Shown in pieces: positions 16,185 to 24,121 of a stretch of DNA of 63,111 bases. A program made the position numbers and the translations under genes. The stretch is taken from the NCBI GenBank assembly GCA_934271525.1, contig CAKQRL010000012.1, positions 1 through 63,111 of the forward strand. The letters run 5' to 3'. The notes under the pieces were generated by a model. It was given only the letters and a program-made list of their open reading frames with translations. It was not told the origin of the DNA and ran no database searches. Each line of letters begins with the position of its first letter. Position 1 is the first letter of the stretch. This DNA is from an uncultured Rhodocyclaceae bacterium. Its GTDB lineage: Bacteria > Pseudomonadota > Gammaproteobacteria > Burkholderiales > Rhodocyclaceae.

Positions 16185-17633
16185 ATGGCAAATTGCATGT
16201 GGAATTTCAATAAATTTAAAAATAACAAAGCAGTTATTTTGGAAAATGGCAAAACATTTTCTTATGCCGAACTAAATTGCTTGGCGCAAAATATTGTGCG
16301 GCATATTCCAAATAAAGAAAATAATCGCCCTTTGGTTTTTCATTTGTGCGGAAATGAATTGGGTGCATTAGCCGCTTATGTTGGTTTTTTGAATGCGCAC
16401 ATTGTGCCACTGGTTTTGAATGCGGATTTGGATTTTGCATTGTTCAAAAGTTTGTTGACTGAATTTTTGCCTGCTTACTTGCATTTGCCGAATCGGCGTT
16501 TGCAGGAATTATCAACCTTGCCCGAATCGGCAAATTTTGAAACTCTTTTTTCACATTTTGGTTATAGCTTAATTAAAACCAATTTCAAAAAATCGTATTT
16601 GTTGAATGACAATTTGGCACTGGTTCAGCCAACTTCTGGTTCCACAGGCAGCCACAAACTGGTGCGGCAAAGCTACCAAAATATTCAAGCGAACACTGGC
16701 GACATTGTGGCTTATTTGCATTTAAATGAAACCGAGCGGGCAATTACCACGCTTCCGATGAATTACAACTACGGCATGTCGGTTATCAACACGCATTGTG
16801 CCGTGGGTGCGGCGTTGATTTTGACGGACAAATCCATCATCCAGCGGGAATTTTGGCAAGCGTTAAAAACGCACAAAGCCACATCTTTTGCCGGCGTGCC
16901 TTATACCTTTGAAATGTTAGAAAAATTACGCTTTTTTCGCATGGATTTGCCGCATTTGCGCTATTTAACGCAGGCGGGTGGCAAATTATCCACGGTCTTG
17001 CAAGAAAAATTTTCAAAATGGACAATGGATAACGGCAAAAAATTTTGGGTAATGTATGGCGCCACAGAGGCAACCGCCCGCATGGCGTATTTGCCGCCTG
17101 CAATGGCAATGCAGAAAATCGGTTCTATTGGCATTGCCATTGCGCAAGGCAAGTTTTCTTTAATTGATTCAGTTGGTAATTTAATTACAACGCCAAAAAC
17201 AAAAGGCGAGCTTGTTTTTGAAGGGAAAAACGTTGCCTTGGGCTATGCCGAAAAAGGAGACGATTTGGCAAAAGGCGATGATTTTCATGGCAGGCTTTTA
17301 ACGGGCGATGTTGCAAACTTTGATGAAGATGGTTTTTTTTACATTGTTGGGCGCAAAAAACGTTTTTTAAAAATTTTTGGCAACCGAGTAAGCTTGGATG
17401 AATGCGAAAATCTTTTAAAAACCGCTTTTCCAAAAATTGATTGCATTTGCTCGGGAAAAGACGACCAAATGCAAATTTTTGTAACTCCTGATAATGCCGA
17501 ACAAGAACCACAACTCATTGATTTTTTAGCGCAAAAAACAAATCTCAACAAAACGGCGTTTGTGGTCAAAACCATTGCAAAAATTCCGCGCAATGCCGCT
17601 GGCAAGGTTTTGTATGAAACATTGCAACAATAA
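16185..17633 (+). CDS. AMP-dependent acyl/aminoacyl ligase (ANL superfamily)
   Basis: 482 residues with ANL landmarks: P-loop PTSGSTGSHK, YGATEAT, the TGD motif, a hinge region GRKKRFLKIFGNRV, and the catalytic Lys in AAGKVLYETL near the C-terminus. Such enzymes adenylate a carboxylate and load it on CoA or a carrier protein. Placed downstream of ACP2, it most likely loads one of the two ACPs. The substrate cannot be told from the sequence by eye. The start could also be the ATG at 16197. Confidence 0.86.
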   Translation: MANCMWNFNKFKNNKAVILENGKTFSYAELNCLAQNIVRHIPNKENNRPLVFHLCGNELGALAAYVGFLNAHIVPLVLNADLDFALFKSLLTEFLPAYLHLPNRRLQELSTLPESANFETLFSHFGYSLIKTNFKKSYLLNDNLALVQPTSGSTGSHKLVRQSYQNIQANTGDIVAYLHLNETERAITTLPMNYNYGMSVINTHCAVGAALILTDKSIIQREFWQALKTHKATSFAGVPYTFEMLEKLRFFRMDLPHLRYLTQAGGKLSTVLQEKFSKWTMDNGKKFWVMYGATEATARMAYLPPAMAMQKIGSIGIAIAQGKFSLIDSVGNLITTPKTKGELVFEGKNVALGYAEKGDDLAKGDDFHGRLLTGDVANFDEDGFFYIVGRKKRFLKIFGNRVSLDECENLLKTAFPKIDCICSGKDDQMQIFVTPDNAEQEPQLIDFLAQKTNLNKTAFVVKTIAKIPRNAAGKVLYETLQQ

Positions 17634-17648
17634 AAAGGATTACACAAA

Positions 17649-18332
17649 ATGAAAAATTCTTTTATAGCAAGCGGTGTGCGTTTGATTGAATTGGATTTTG
17701 CCGATATTGCAGATGCCAACAATGTCGCCAATTGGGTAGATTTTGAAAAAAAACACGATATTGTCAAAATTTTAACCCCCCTCCCCCACGAAGACTTGCA
17801 AGTGCTGCGCAAGCGTGGTTATGTTTTTGCCGATAGAACTTTGGAGGTCAGTATTCCTTTGAACAAGTTAGAAGATGTTCAAAAACATATTCGTTTAAAA
17901 ATTATGCCAACCAACGATTACAAAACAGAATTAATGCAAATTGCGCAAGAATCTTTTGTGTTTGACCGCCGTTTTCATTGGCGTGTGTGGCAAAAAGATA
18001 AAGCGCTATTCAATGCCATTTTGGAACAATGGTTCTTGGATTTGCCCACGGTTTTTGTGTGTTTTTACAAAGATTTGCCCGTTGGTTTTTTGGCATTGTT
18101 AAGGCAAAATGAAAAAAACGCTTTTGTGCATTTGGCAGCCGTTGCTCCAAAATATAGAATGACGGGCGCGGCAATGGCGCTTTATGCTTTTGCCATCAAT
18201 GAAGCCAAAATTTGGGGTTGCACCCATTTGAATGGCAGAATCAGTGCGCAAAATATGGCGGTGATGAATTTGTATGCCTATTTTGGTGCAAAATTCGGCA
18301 ATCCCACGGATATTTACATTAAAGAAATTTAA
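17649..18332 (+). CDS. GNAT acetyltransferase, WecD-like
   Basis: 227 residues in two parts. The N-terminal region (LPHEDLQVLRKRGYVFADRTLE) resembles the N-terminal half of WecD, the dTDP-fucosamine acetyltransferase, and a C-terminal GNAT domain follows (LAAVAPKYRMTGAAMALYAFA, then NMAVMNLYAYFGA). This supports N-acylation of a nucleotide-linked amino sugar. A C6-T-C5 run (17776-17787) lies in the N-terminal coding part but is interrupted. AAAAGGATTACACAAA precedes the ATG. luxE starts 4 nt after its stop. Confidence 0.8.
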   Translation: MKNSFIASGVRLIELDFADIADANNVANWVDFEKKHDIVKILTPLPHEDLQVLRKRGYVFADRTLEVSIPLNKLEDVQKHIRLKIMPTNDYKTELMQIAQESFVFDRRFHWRVWQKDKALFNAILEQWFLDLPTVFVCFYKDLPVGFLALLRQNEKNAFVHLAAVAPKYRMTGAAMALYAFAINEAKIWGCTHLNGRISAQNMAVMNLYAYFGAKFGNPTDIYIKEI

Positions 18333-18336
18333 AAAA

Positions 18337-19413
18337 ATGGATTTAAAACCTTTTTATGCTCTTGAACCGTATGGCCTTGCGCGGCAAGAAAAAGCGCCGC
18401 TTTTTTTGCAGGCAATGTTGGATTTAACGCATCAGCACATTGCCAGCTGCGCACCCTACCAAAAAATTATTCAAAAAATGGCATTGAATTTAAACAACAT
18501 TCAAACAATCGCGCAAATCCCGTTTATTCCTACGCGTTTGTTTAAAGAATTCACGCTCAAAAGCATTGCCGATGCGTTGATTTTTAAAACCTTGACTTCC
18601 TCTGGCACATCAGGGCAAGCGGTCTCCAAAATTTATTTGGATAAAGCCAGCGCCCTTAACCAACAAAAAACTTTTGTGCATATTATTTCTTCTTTTATTG
18701 GCAAAAAAAGACTACCACTTTTGATGTTGGATACAGAATTGGTTAAAAAAGACCGCTCAATGTTTTCTGCACGTGGTGCGGGAATCATTGGTTTTTCAAC
18801 CTTTGGTAGAGATATTCATTACGCCTTGGATGAAAAAATGAATATTGATGTTGAAAAAATTGCGCAGTTTTTGGATAAACACCAAGATGAAACGATTTTG
18901 ATGTTTGGCTACACCTATATGATTTGGCAATACATCGTCAAAGCATTAAAAGCGCTCAACCAAAAATTCAATATAAACAACGCCATTTTGTTTCATATTG
19001 GTGGCTGGAAAAAGTTAAAAGATGAAGCAGTGGATACGCAAACTTATAACCAAAACATTCAAAACGTTTTGGGCAATGTGCGTGTTTACAATTATTACGG
19101 CATGGTGGAACAGTTGGGCTCGGTTTTTGTGGAATGCGAAAATGGGTTTATGCATTGTTCTAATTATTCCGACATTTTGATTAGAGGCGCACAGGATTTT
19201 TCCGTTTTGCCTAATCAACAAAAAGGCTTAATTCAACTGCTTTCCGTTCTTCCGCATTCTTACCCGGGGCACTCGCTTTTAACCGAAGATGAGGGCGTGA
19301 TTGTGGGCGAAGACGATTGCCCTTGCGGACGTTTGGGTAAATATTTTCAAATTTTTGGCAGAATCAAAAATGCCGAATTGCGTGGTTGCTCGGATACTTA
19401 TGAAAAACCTTGA
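18337..19413 (+). CDS. LuxE-type acyl-protein synthetase/acyl transferase
   Basis: 358 residues. LuxE proteins (PF04443) activate a fatty acid as acyl-AMP and carry it on a Cys for reduction by LuxC. The ANL-like loop SSGTSG is at residues 88-93, and a C-terminal DCPCGRLGKYFQIFGR segment fits the family. The ATG at 18337 follows the WecD-like gene by 4 nt; upstream in-frame codons overlap that gene. luxC overlaps by 14 nt, so the pair is translationally coupled, as in lux operons. No luciferase (luxAB) or luxD is present. Confidence 0.86.
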   Translation: MDLKPFYALEPYGLARQEKAPLFLQAMLDLTHQHIASCAPYQKIIQKMALNLNNIQTIAQIPFIPTRLFKEFTLKSIADALIFKTLTSSGTSGQAVSKIYLDKASALNQQKTFVHIISSFIGKKRLPLLMLDTELVKKDRSMFSARGAGIIGFSTFGRDIHYALDEKMNIDVEKIAQFLDKHQDETILMFGYTYMIWQYIVKALKALNQKFNINNAILFHIGGWKKLKDEAVDTQTYNQNIQNVLGNVRVYNYYGMVEQLGSVFVECENGFMHCSNYSDILIRGAQDFSVLPNQQKGLIQLLSVLPHSYPGHSLLTEDEGVIVGEDDCPCGRLGKYFQIFGRIKNAELRGCSDTYEKP

Positions 19414-20575
19414 AATTTTATTAGGCAACATTGCCACTTTGAATCACACGCCTTTGCCTATTTTTGATGAAGCGGTGTGCGCTTTTTTGGGTGATTTTTC
19501 CGCAAATCTTTTAAAATCCCCAATGGCGCGGCAATTCACCGATTTGTCGGCACTTGCCTTTTGGTGCCGCCCAGCCAATATTCAACAATTAAAAAACCGC
19601 TACCAAGGCGAACATCGTTTGGGCCGCGGCGTTTGTTTGCATATTGCGCCTTCCAACATTCCAGTGAATGCCATTTTTTCTTATTTTTTTGGGTTTTTGG
19701 CAGGCAATGTCAACATTGTGCGTTTACCTTCCAAAACTTTTACCCAAGTGCAATGGCTTTGTGGTTGGATTAAAACGCAATTAGAAAATTATCCAACACT
19801 CAAAACACGCACGGCTTTTGTGCGCTACGAACGGGATTCTTCGCTTTCTGCTGAACTCTCAAAAATTGCGGATTGCCGCATGATTTGGGGTGGCGACCAA
19901 ACGGTGCAACATTTAAAAAGTTTGAGCGCCAAACCGCGCACGGTAGATATTGCTTTTCCTGACCGTTATTCCATCGCCATCATCAATGCCGAAGCGATAA
20001 AAAACGCAGATGAGGCAACGCTTGCCCGCTTAGCACAAGGGTTTTATAACGATACCTTTTTGATGGACCAAAACGCTTGTTCATCCCCACAGTTGATTTG
20101 TTGGTTGAATGATGATGCCGCAGCGCGCGAAAAATTTTGGCAAGCAGTTTTAAAAACAGCCAACGAAAAATACGACTTGCAAGATGCCTTGTGCGTTGAA
20201 AAATTCACGCATTTTTGCCAAGACGCCATTTGTTTTGGGGACGTTTTGGGAGAAATGAAGTTTTTAGGCGGCAATTTGCTTTATTTAAGCGAAGTGCGGC
20301 AATTACAAAACGTGGAAAACTTGCGCGGCAAAGGCGGGTATTTTTATGAATATGCGCTAAAAAACATTGCCGATTTGCTTGTTGTTATTACCGAAAAATT
20401 CCAAACCATCACCTATTTTGGCGTGGATGCCGAAGACTTACAACGCGAAATCATCGCACAGCATAGCCTTGGAATTGACCGCATTGTGCCGATTGGCAAA
20501 GCGCTGGACATCGGCATTCTGTGGGATGGCCACGATTTGATTCGCGAACTCTCCCGCGCAATTACCTTGGTTTAA
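19400..20575 (+). CDS. LuxC-type acyl-CoA/acyl-protein reductase
   Basis: 391 residues of the LuxC family (PF05893), an aldehyde dehydrogenase-fold enzyme that reduces enzyme-bound acyl groups to aldehydes with NADPH. HIAPSNIPVNA (about 81-91) and the active-site Cys227 in DQNACSSPQ match the family. The ATG at 19400 lies within the end of luxE. In non-luminescent bacteria, LuxC/LuxE pairs occur in polysaccharide or secondary-metabolite loci. Here it is the last + strand gene of the locus, before a palindromic element. Confidence 0.87.
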   Translation: MKNLEILLGNIATLNHTPLPIFDEAVCAFLGDFSANLLKSPMARQFTDLSALAFWCRPANIQQLKNRYQGEHRLGRGVCLHIAPSNIPVNAIFSYFFGFLAGNVNIVRLPSKTFTQVQWLCGWIKTQLENYPTLKTRTAFVRYERDSSLSAELSKIADCRMIWGGDQTVQHLKSLSAKPRTVDIAFPDRYSIAIINAEAIKNADEATLARLAQGFYNDTFLMDQNACSSPQLICWLNDDAAAREKFWQAVLKTANEKYDLQDALCVEKFTHFCQDAICFGDVLGEMKFLGGNLLYLSEVRQLQNVENLRGKGGYFYEYALKNIADLLVVITEKFQTITYFGVDAEDLQREIIAQHSLGIDRIVPIGKALDIGILWDGHDLIRELSRAITLV

Positions 20576-20587
20576 AAACGCAAAAAT

Positions 20588-20636
20588 CCACGGTAAACGG
20601 TTATTTTTTTTGAAAATTTTTTAAGGTTTACCGTGG
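20588..20636. repeat. CCACGG palindromic element, full copy (49 nt)
   Basis: Arms CCACGGTAAAC (20588-20598) and GTTTACCGTGG (20626-20636) match perfectly. It lies between convergent luxC-like and fkbM genes, followed by ATTTTTTTTG, consistent with termination. Confidence 0.93.
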
Positions 20637-20680
20637 ATTTTTTTTGTTTTGGTGCTTTTGGTAGTTTGAGCAGATTGGGT

Positions 20681-21935
20681 TTAATCCAAAATTTCGCAAA
20701 AAAGTAAAGTATCTTCCCAAAGTGAAAAATCGGATTTTTTCACAATTTTGAATTTGTAGCCCAAACCCCAACTTTCAATTAGCGGTTTGATTTTGAAAAA
20801 ATCACTCGGTTGGTGATAAATACAAATCAAAAGTGTTGGCTTTTGTGTGCAAATAGTTTCTTTTGCGCCTGCCAAAAATTGTTGTTCAGCACCTTCAATG
20901 TCAACTTTGATGAATCCAACTTCAAGATTGTGTTCGCGCACAAAATCATCCAAAGTTGTAATTTGAATGGTTTGCATTCCTTGCGTGCCTTTGTAATCAC
21001 AAAAAACAATGGAAGAGCCAATGCCATCTCGGTCGGAAACACCAATTTGAATCTCTTTGTTTTCTTTGCCCAAACCTTTGTTAATTGGAATTACCCGTTT
21101 GGAGTTGTTGAGCTTTAAGGTTTTGAGCATATTTTCGTAGGTTGTTGAAACGGGTTCAAAGGTATAAATATTTTTATCGCAAAATTCGCGCTCAAATAAA
21201 ATGGCAGAATCGCCAATAAAACCGCCCGCATCAATAAAATCTTTTTGCCGCATTTTGGCAAGCGTTTGTGGTTCCAAAATATTTAAACAATACTTGTGCC
21301 AAAAAATGCCAACTTCAAAATGATTGACGGGCAAAAAGTAGCCTTGGTAAGCAAAAAGGGAATCACTGAGTTTGTGAATATTCGGTAAAAATTCCGTGCA
21401 AATGCGTTCCATTTCTTTGATTTCGTTATTGTCCAAATCCACAAAATTGACGATTTTTTCTTCAAAGCATTTTTTCATTCGCGCACAATGGCGCAAAAGC
21501 CAGTTTTGATTTTCCGCGCTCAAATCTTTGCAAAGAGTAAAAATCTCTTCGTTAATATTTTTATTATTTGAAATATATTTTCCTGTGTCCCAAAAATCTG
21601 GCGAATCTTTGCGGTAATAGTGGTAATAAAAATGAAAAGGGTGATAAATCGGTTTTTTAGAATTTGTTACAAAAAGCGTTTTGCCCCAAAGCTTGTATTC
21701 CGTGCGGATGTGTTGTGTTGGTGCAATACCCCCCCCCCCCATCGCTGCGCGGGCAAGAAGCCGTGGATGTAACGACTTTTTCAAAAAGAGGAAAATTTAA
21801 AAAATAAGCTTTGAATCGCCGCATTTCGCGCCGCATCAAAAACTGCCCTTGTGGAATAATGGAATGTTGATAATCCAAATGTTCACACCACAGACCAAAC
21901 TTTTCTTGCACAACAAATCGCCGTGTCATAGCCAT
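20681..21935 (-). CDS. phase-variable FkbM-family methyltransferase A (frame OFF here)
   Basis: The gene runs from ATG 21935 to 20681 but is split by twelve G at 21729-21740. In the present state translation from 21935 gives 92 residues and stops. With 11 or 14 G the product would have about 417 residues. The C-terminal part is an FkbM SAM-dependent O-methyltransferase: the SAM-binding DAGGFIGDSA and the family hallmark IKVDIEGAEQQF. The N-terminal 70 residues (GLWCEHLDYQHSIIPQG and on) are shared only with paralogue B. Internal translation of the catalytic part from ATG 21784 or upstream codons is possible. The probable target is a sugar of the surface glycan. Confidence 0.82.
21729..21740 (-). 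repeat. poly-G tract (12 G on the coding strand) in fkbM-A
   Basis: Read from the gene start, 12 G gives D-G-G-G-G-Y and a premature stop. 11 or 14 G continues into I-A-P-T and the methyltransferase domain. Confidence 0.85.
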
Positions 21936-22017
21936 CTTTCATCTTTTTATTTAAAGACGGAAGATTTTAGTGAAATTTTTCCAACGGTCAACCCAGAGTT
22001 TTTTTGAAAAGAAAATT

Positions 22018-22108
22018 CTACCCCGATGCGCTCTCAATATTTGTTTTTAATTTTTGTAAAAAGAGTAGGGCATTGAGGTTTTCGGTGCTGGCAGAAACTT
22101 TGGAAATT
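22018..22108 (-). pseudogene. duplicated remnant of the hscB 3' end
   Basis: On the - strand this stretch reads STENLNALLFLQKLKTNIES and then A-S-G-stop. Intact hscB ends with AAMENLTALLFLQKLKANIE and a few more residues. About 30 codons are recognisable, with a stop at 22018-22020. The piece lies directly downstream of fkbM-B and upstream of fkbM-A, just as the real hscB 3' end lies upstream of fkbM-B. It therefore marks a tandem duplication of a unit [hscB 3' end + fkbM]. Confidence 0.8.
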
Positions 22109-22119
22109 GCGGAGACTGC

Positions 22120-23386
22120 TTAATCCTCCGCAATTTCGCAAAATAATACCGTTTCTTCCAACAGCGTGAAATCCGCTTTTTTGTGGATTTTAAAGCGGTA
22201 ACCCAACCTCCAACTTTCAATTAGCGGTTTGATTTTGAAAAAATCACTCGGTTGGTGATAAATGCTAATCAACATTGCAGGTTTTTGACGGCAAATGGTT
22301 TCCTTCGCCCCTTCCAAAAATTGCATCTCCGCACCTTCAATGTCAACCTTGATAAAGCCGACTTCAATTTGATTCTCCCGAACAAAATCATCCAAAGTTG
22401 TAATTTGAATGGTTTCTGTTTCTGTGATGTAAGTGCCTTTTTTGAAAATCATACTTGAAGCCATGCCATCATTGCGTGTAATGCCAACTTGTGTTTCCAT
22501 ATTTTTGGCACCTAATCCTTTGTTGACAGGAATGACACGCTTGGAATTATTTAATTTTATGGTTTGTAAAATTCGCTCATGGCTTCGTTTTGTCGGTTCA
22601 AAAGTGTAAATATTTTTGTCGCAAAACTCACGCTCAAAAATAATGGCAGAGTCACCAATGAATCCGCCTGCATCGATGAAGTCTTTTTGCCGAATTTTTG
22701 CAAGCGTTTGTTTTTCAAAAATTTCTAATTCGTGTTTATGAAAAAACACATTTGGTTCAAAACGGTTGATGGGCAAAAAGTAGCCTTGGTAAGCAAAAAG
22801 AGAATCGCTGAGTTTGTGAATGTTCGGCAAAAATTCCGTAAAAACCTGCTCAATCTCTTTAATTTCGCAATCATCCAATTCTGTAAAATTTGCGATTTTG
22901 TTTTCGTAACATTTTCTTACTCTGGCAATTTGGCGTAATAACCATTCTTGATTTTTTGCGTTTAAACCACGGCAAAGCTCAAAAATTTCATCATTGATAT
23001 TGGGATTTGTCGCAACATATTTTCCAATGTCCCAACAATCGTCCCAGCCTTGCAGGCTGTTGTGGTGATAATACTTATAGTAAAAGTGAAAAGGATGTCC
23101 AATGGCTTTTTGGCGGTGTGTGGTAAAAATAGTTTTGCCAAAAATTTTATATTCGTTTTTCAAATGCAGAGTGGATACCCCCCCCCCCAGATTCAACACG
23201 TGGGCACGCCGCTTCGGCAATCTCGTGTTTTTCAAAGATAGGGAGATTCAAAAAATAACCTTGGAAGCATCGCACTTCCTTTTTAATTAAAAAATTGCCT
23301 TGTGGCACGATGGAATTTTTGTAACCCAAATGTTCCCAACGGAAACCAAAACCTTGCTTGGATACAAAATTTTCTGCTAATGCCAT
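22120..23386 (-). CDS. phase-variable FkbM-family methyltransferase B (frame OFF here)
   Basis: Paralogue of fkbM-A. Translation from ATG 23386 (good AGGA site in GAAAGGATAAACAATG) meets eleven G at 23178-23188 and ends after 79 residues; 10 or 13 G would give about 421 residues. The methyltransferase half shows DAGGFIGDSAIIFE and IKVDIEGAEMQF, and it shares long blocks with A. The N-terminal region (GFRWEHLGYKNSIVPQG) is also shared. Its start is 40 nt after hscB on the same strand, so hscB transcription probably runs into it. Independent switching of A and B would give four glycan states. Confidence 0.82.
23178..23188 (-). repeat. poly-G tract (11 G on the coding strand) in fkbM-B
   Basis: With 11 G the frame reads E-S-G-G-G-G-I-H-S and terminates early. 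With 10 or 13 G it reads on into V-S-T-L-H-L-K-N-E-Y, the start of the conserved methyltransferase part. The position matches the tract in fkbM-A. Confidence 0.85.
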
Positions 23387-23426
23387 TGTTTATCCTTTCA
23401 AAAATGTCAAAAACGTGGATTTTAAA

Positions 23427-23954
23427 CTATTCCAACGCCGCTTCAATGTTCGCCTTTAACTTTTGCAAAAAGAGTAGGGCGGTGAGATTTTCCATCGCTG
23501 CGGATAGGTTGGTTTTATCAGAGTTAGAATCGGCAAAATCGCCAGCTAATAATTTTTCCAAGTTTTTTAAACGTTGGGATTCAAAGCATTCAACCGATTC
23601 CAACAAGGTTTCTAATTGTGCGGTGTTGTGGGTTGTTTTGGCTTCATCCAAGGCTTCATGCAATGCAAATTGTTCTGCCAAAAATTCCGGCGGCATTGCG
23701 CGGTTTTCATCATTCATCACTGCGCCATTTAAAGCGAGCATGTGCGCCGCACGTTTGGCGGGGTTTTTGAGCGTTTCAAAACCTTCGTTGATGTCGGCAG
23801 ATTTTAAAAGCGCTTGCGCCTTTTCCTGTTCGCTTTTTGCCGCAAAATTGTCCGGGTGCCACGTTTTTTGTAAGTTCAAAAAACGTTTTTTCAATTCCGC
23901 TTCGTTTATCAAAAAACTTTGTGGCAAATCAAATAATTCAAAAAAATTGAGCAT
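23427..23954 (-). CDS. hscB: Fe-S co-chaperone HscB
   Basis: 175-residue J-domain co-chaperone that hands the IscU scaffold to HscA during Fe-S cluster assembly. The J-domain HPD is at residues 33-35 in TWHPDNF, and the C-terminal three-helix IscU-binding domain fits. Normally it lies in the isc operon (iscA-hscB-hscA); here it is separated from any isc gene, with leuA upstream and the fkbM pair downstream. The 3' end was copied into 22018-22108. A half element (23976-23985) lies 22 nt before the start codon. Confidence 0.9.
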   Translation of the reverse strand: MLNFFELFDLPQSFLINEAELKKRFLNLQKTWHPDNFAAKSEQEKAQALLKSADINEGFETLKNPAKRAAHMLALNGAVMNDENRAMPPEFLAEQFALHEALDEAKTTHNTAQLETLLESVECFESQRLKNLEKLLAGDFADSNSDKTNLSAAMENLTALLFLQKLKANIEAALE

Positions 23955-23975
23955 TGTTTTTCAAAAAAATCAAAG

Positions 23976-23985
23976 GTTTACCGTG
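23976..23985 (+). repeat. CCACGG element, solitary right arm (one mismatch)
   Basis: GTTTACCGTG followed by AATTTT, preceded by TTTTCAAAAAAATCAAAG. This matches the right half of a full element with one changed base at the end. It lies in the hscB upstream region. Confidence 0.7.
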
Positions 23986-24050
23986 AATTTTCGCCAATTT
24001 GCAAAATCTTAAAAATCAAAAAAATGGTGTTGGCAAAAAATCGTTTTTTT

Positions 24051-24099
24051 CCACGGTAAACCTTTAAAAAATTTGAAAAAAATCAGCGGTTGACCGTGG
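24051..24099. repeat. CCACGG palindromic element, full copy (49 nt)
   Basis: Arms CCACGGTAAAC (24051-24061) and GTTGACCGTGG (24089-24099) differ at the variable base. It is followed by ATTTTTATTTTTTTTT and lies just downstream of leuA (which ends at 24122 on the - strand). Confidence 0.92.
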
Positions 24100-24121
24100 A
24101 TTTTTATTTTTTTTTTAGTTT

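Noticed and set aside
16988..16999. CCACGGTCTTG in the AMP-ligase gene as a possible element arm
   Set aside because: It departs from CCACGGTNAAC in the last bases, has no T-run/A-run neighbour and no partner arm; it encodes ordinary ligase sequence.
18337..20575. A bioluminescence (lux) operon
   Set aside because: Only LuxE and LuxC types are present; no luxA, luxB or luxD is in the window, and the neighbours are glycan and ACP genes.
23302..24012. A 236-codon + strand frame opposite hscB
   Set aside because: It is the antisense of hscB and its upstream region, is Ser/Lys/Phe-rich in a way typical of mirror frames, and hscB itself is certain.
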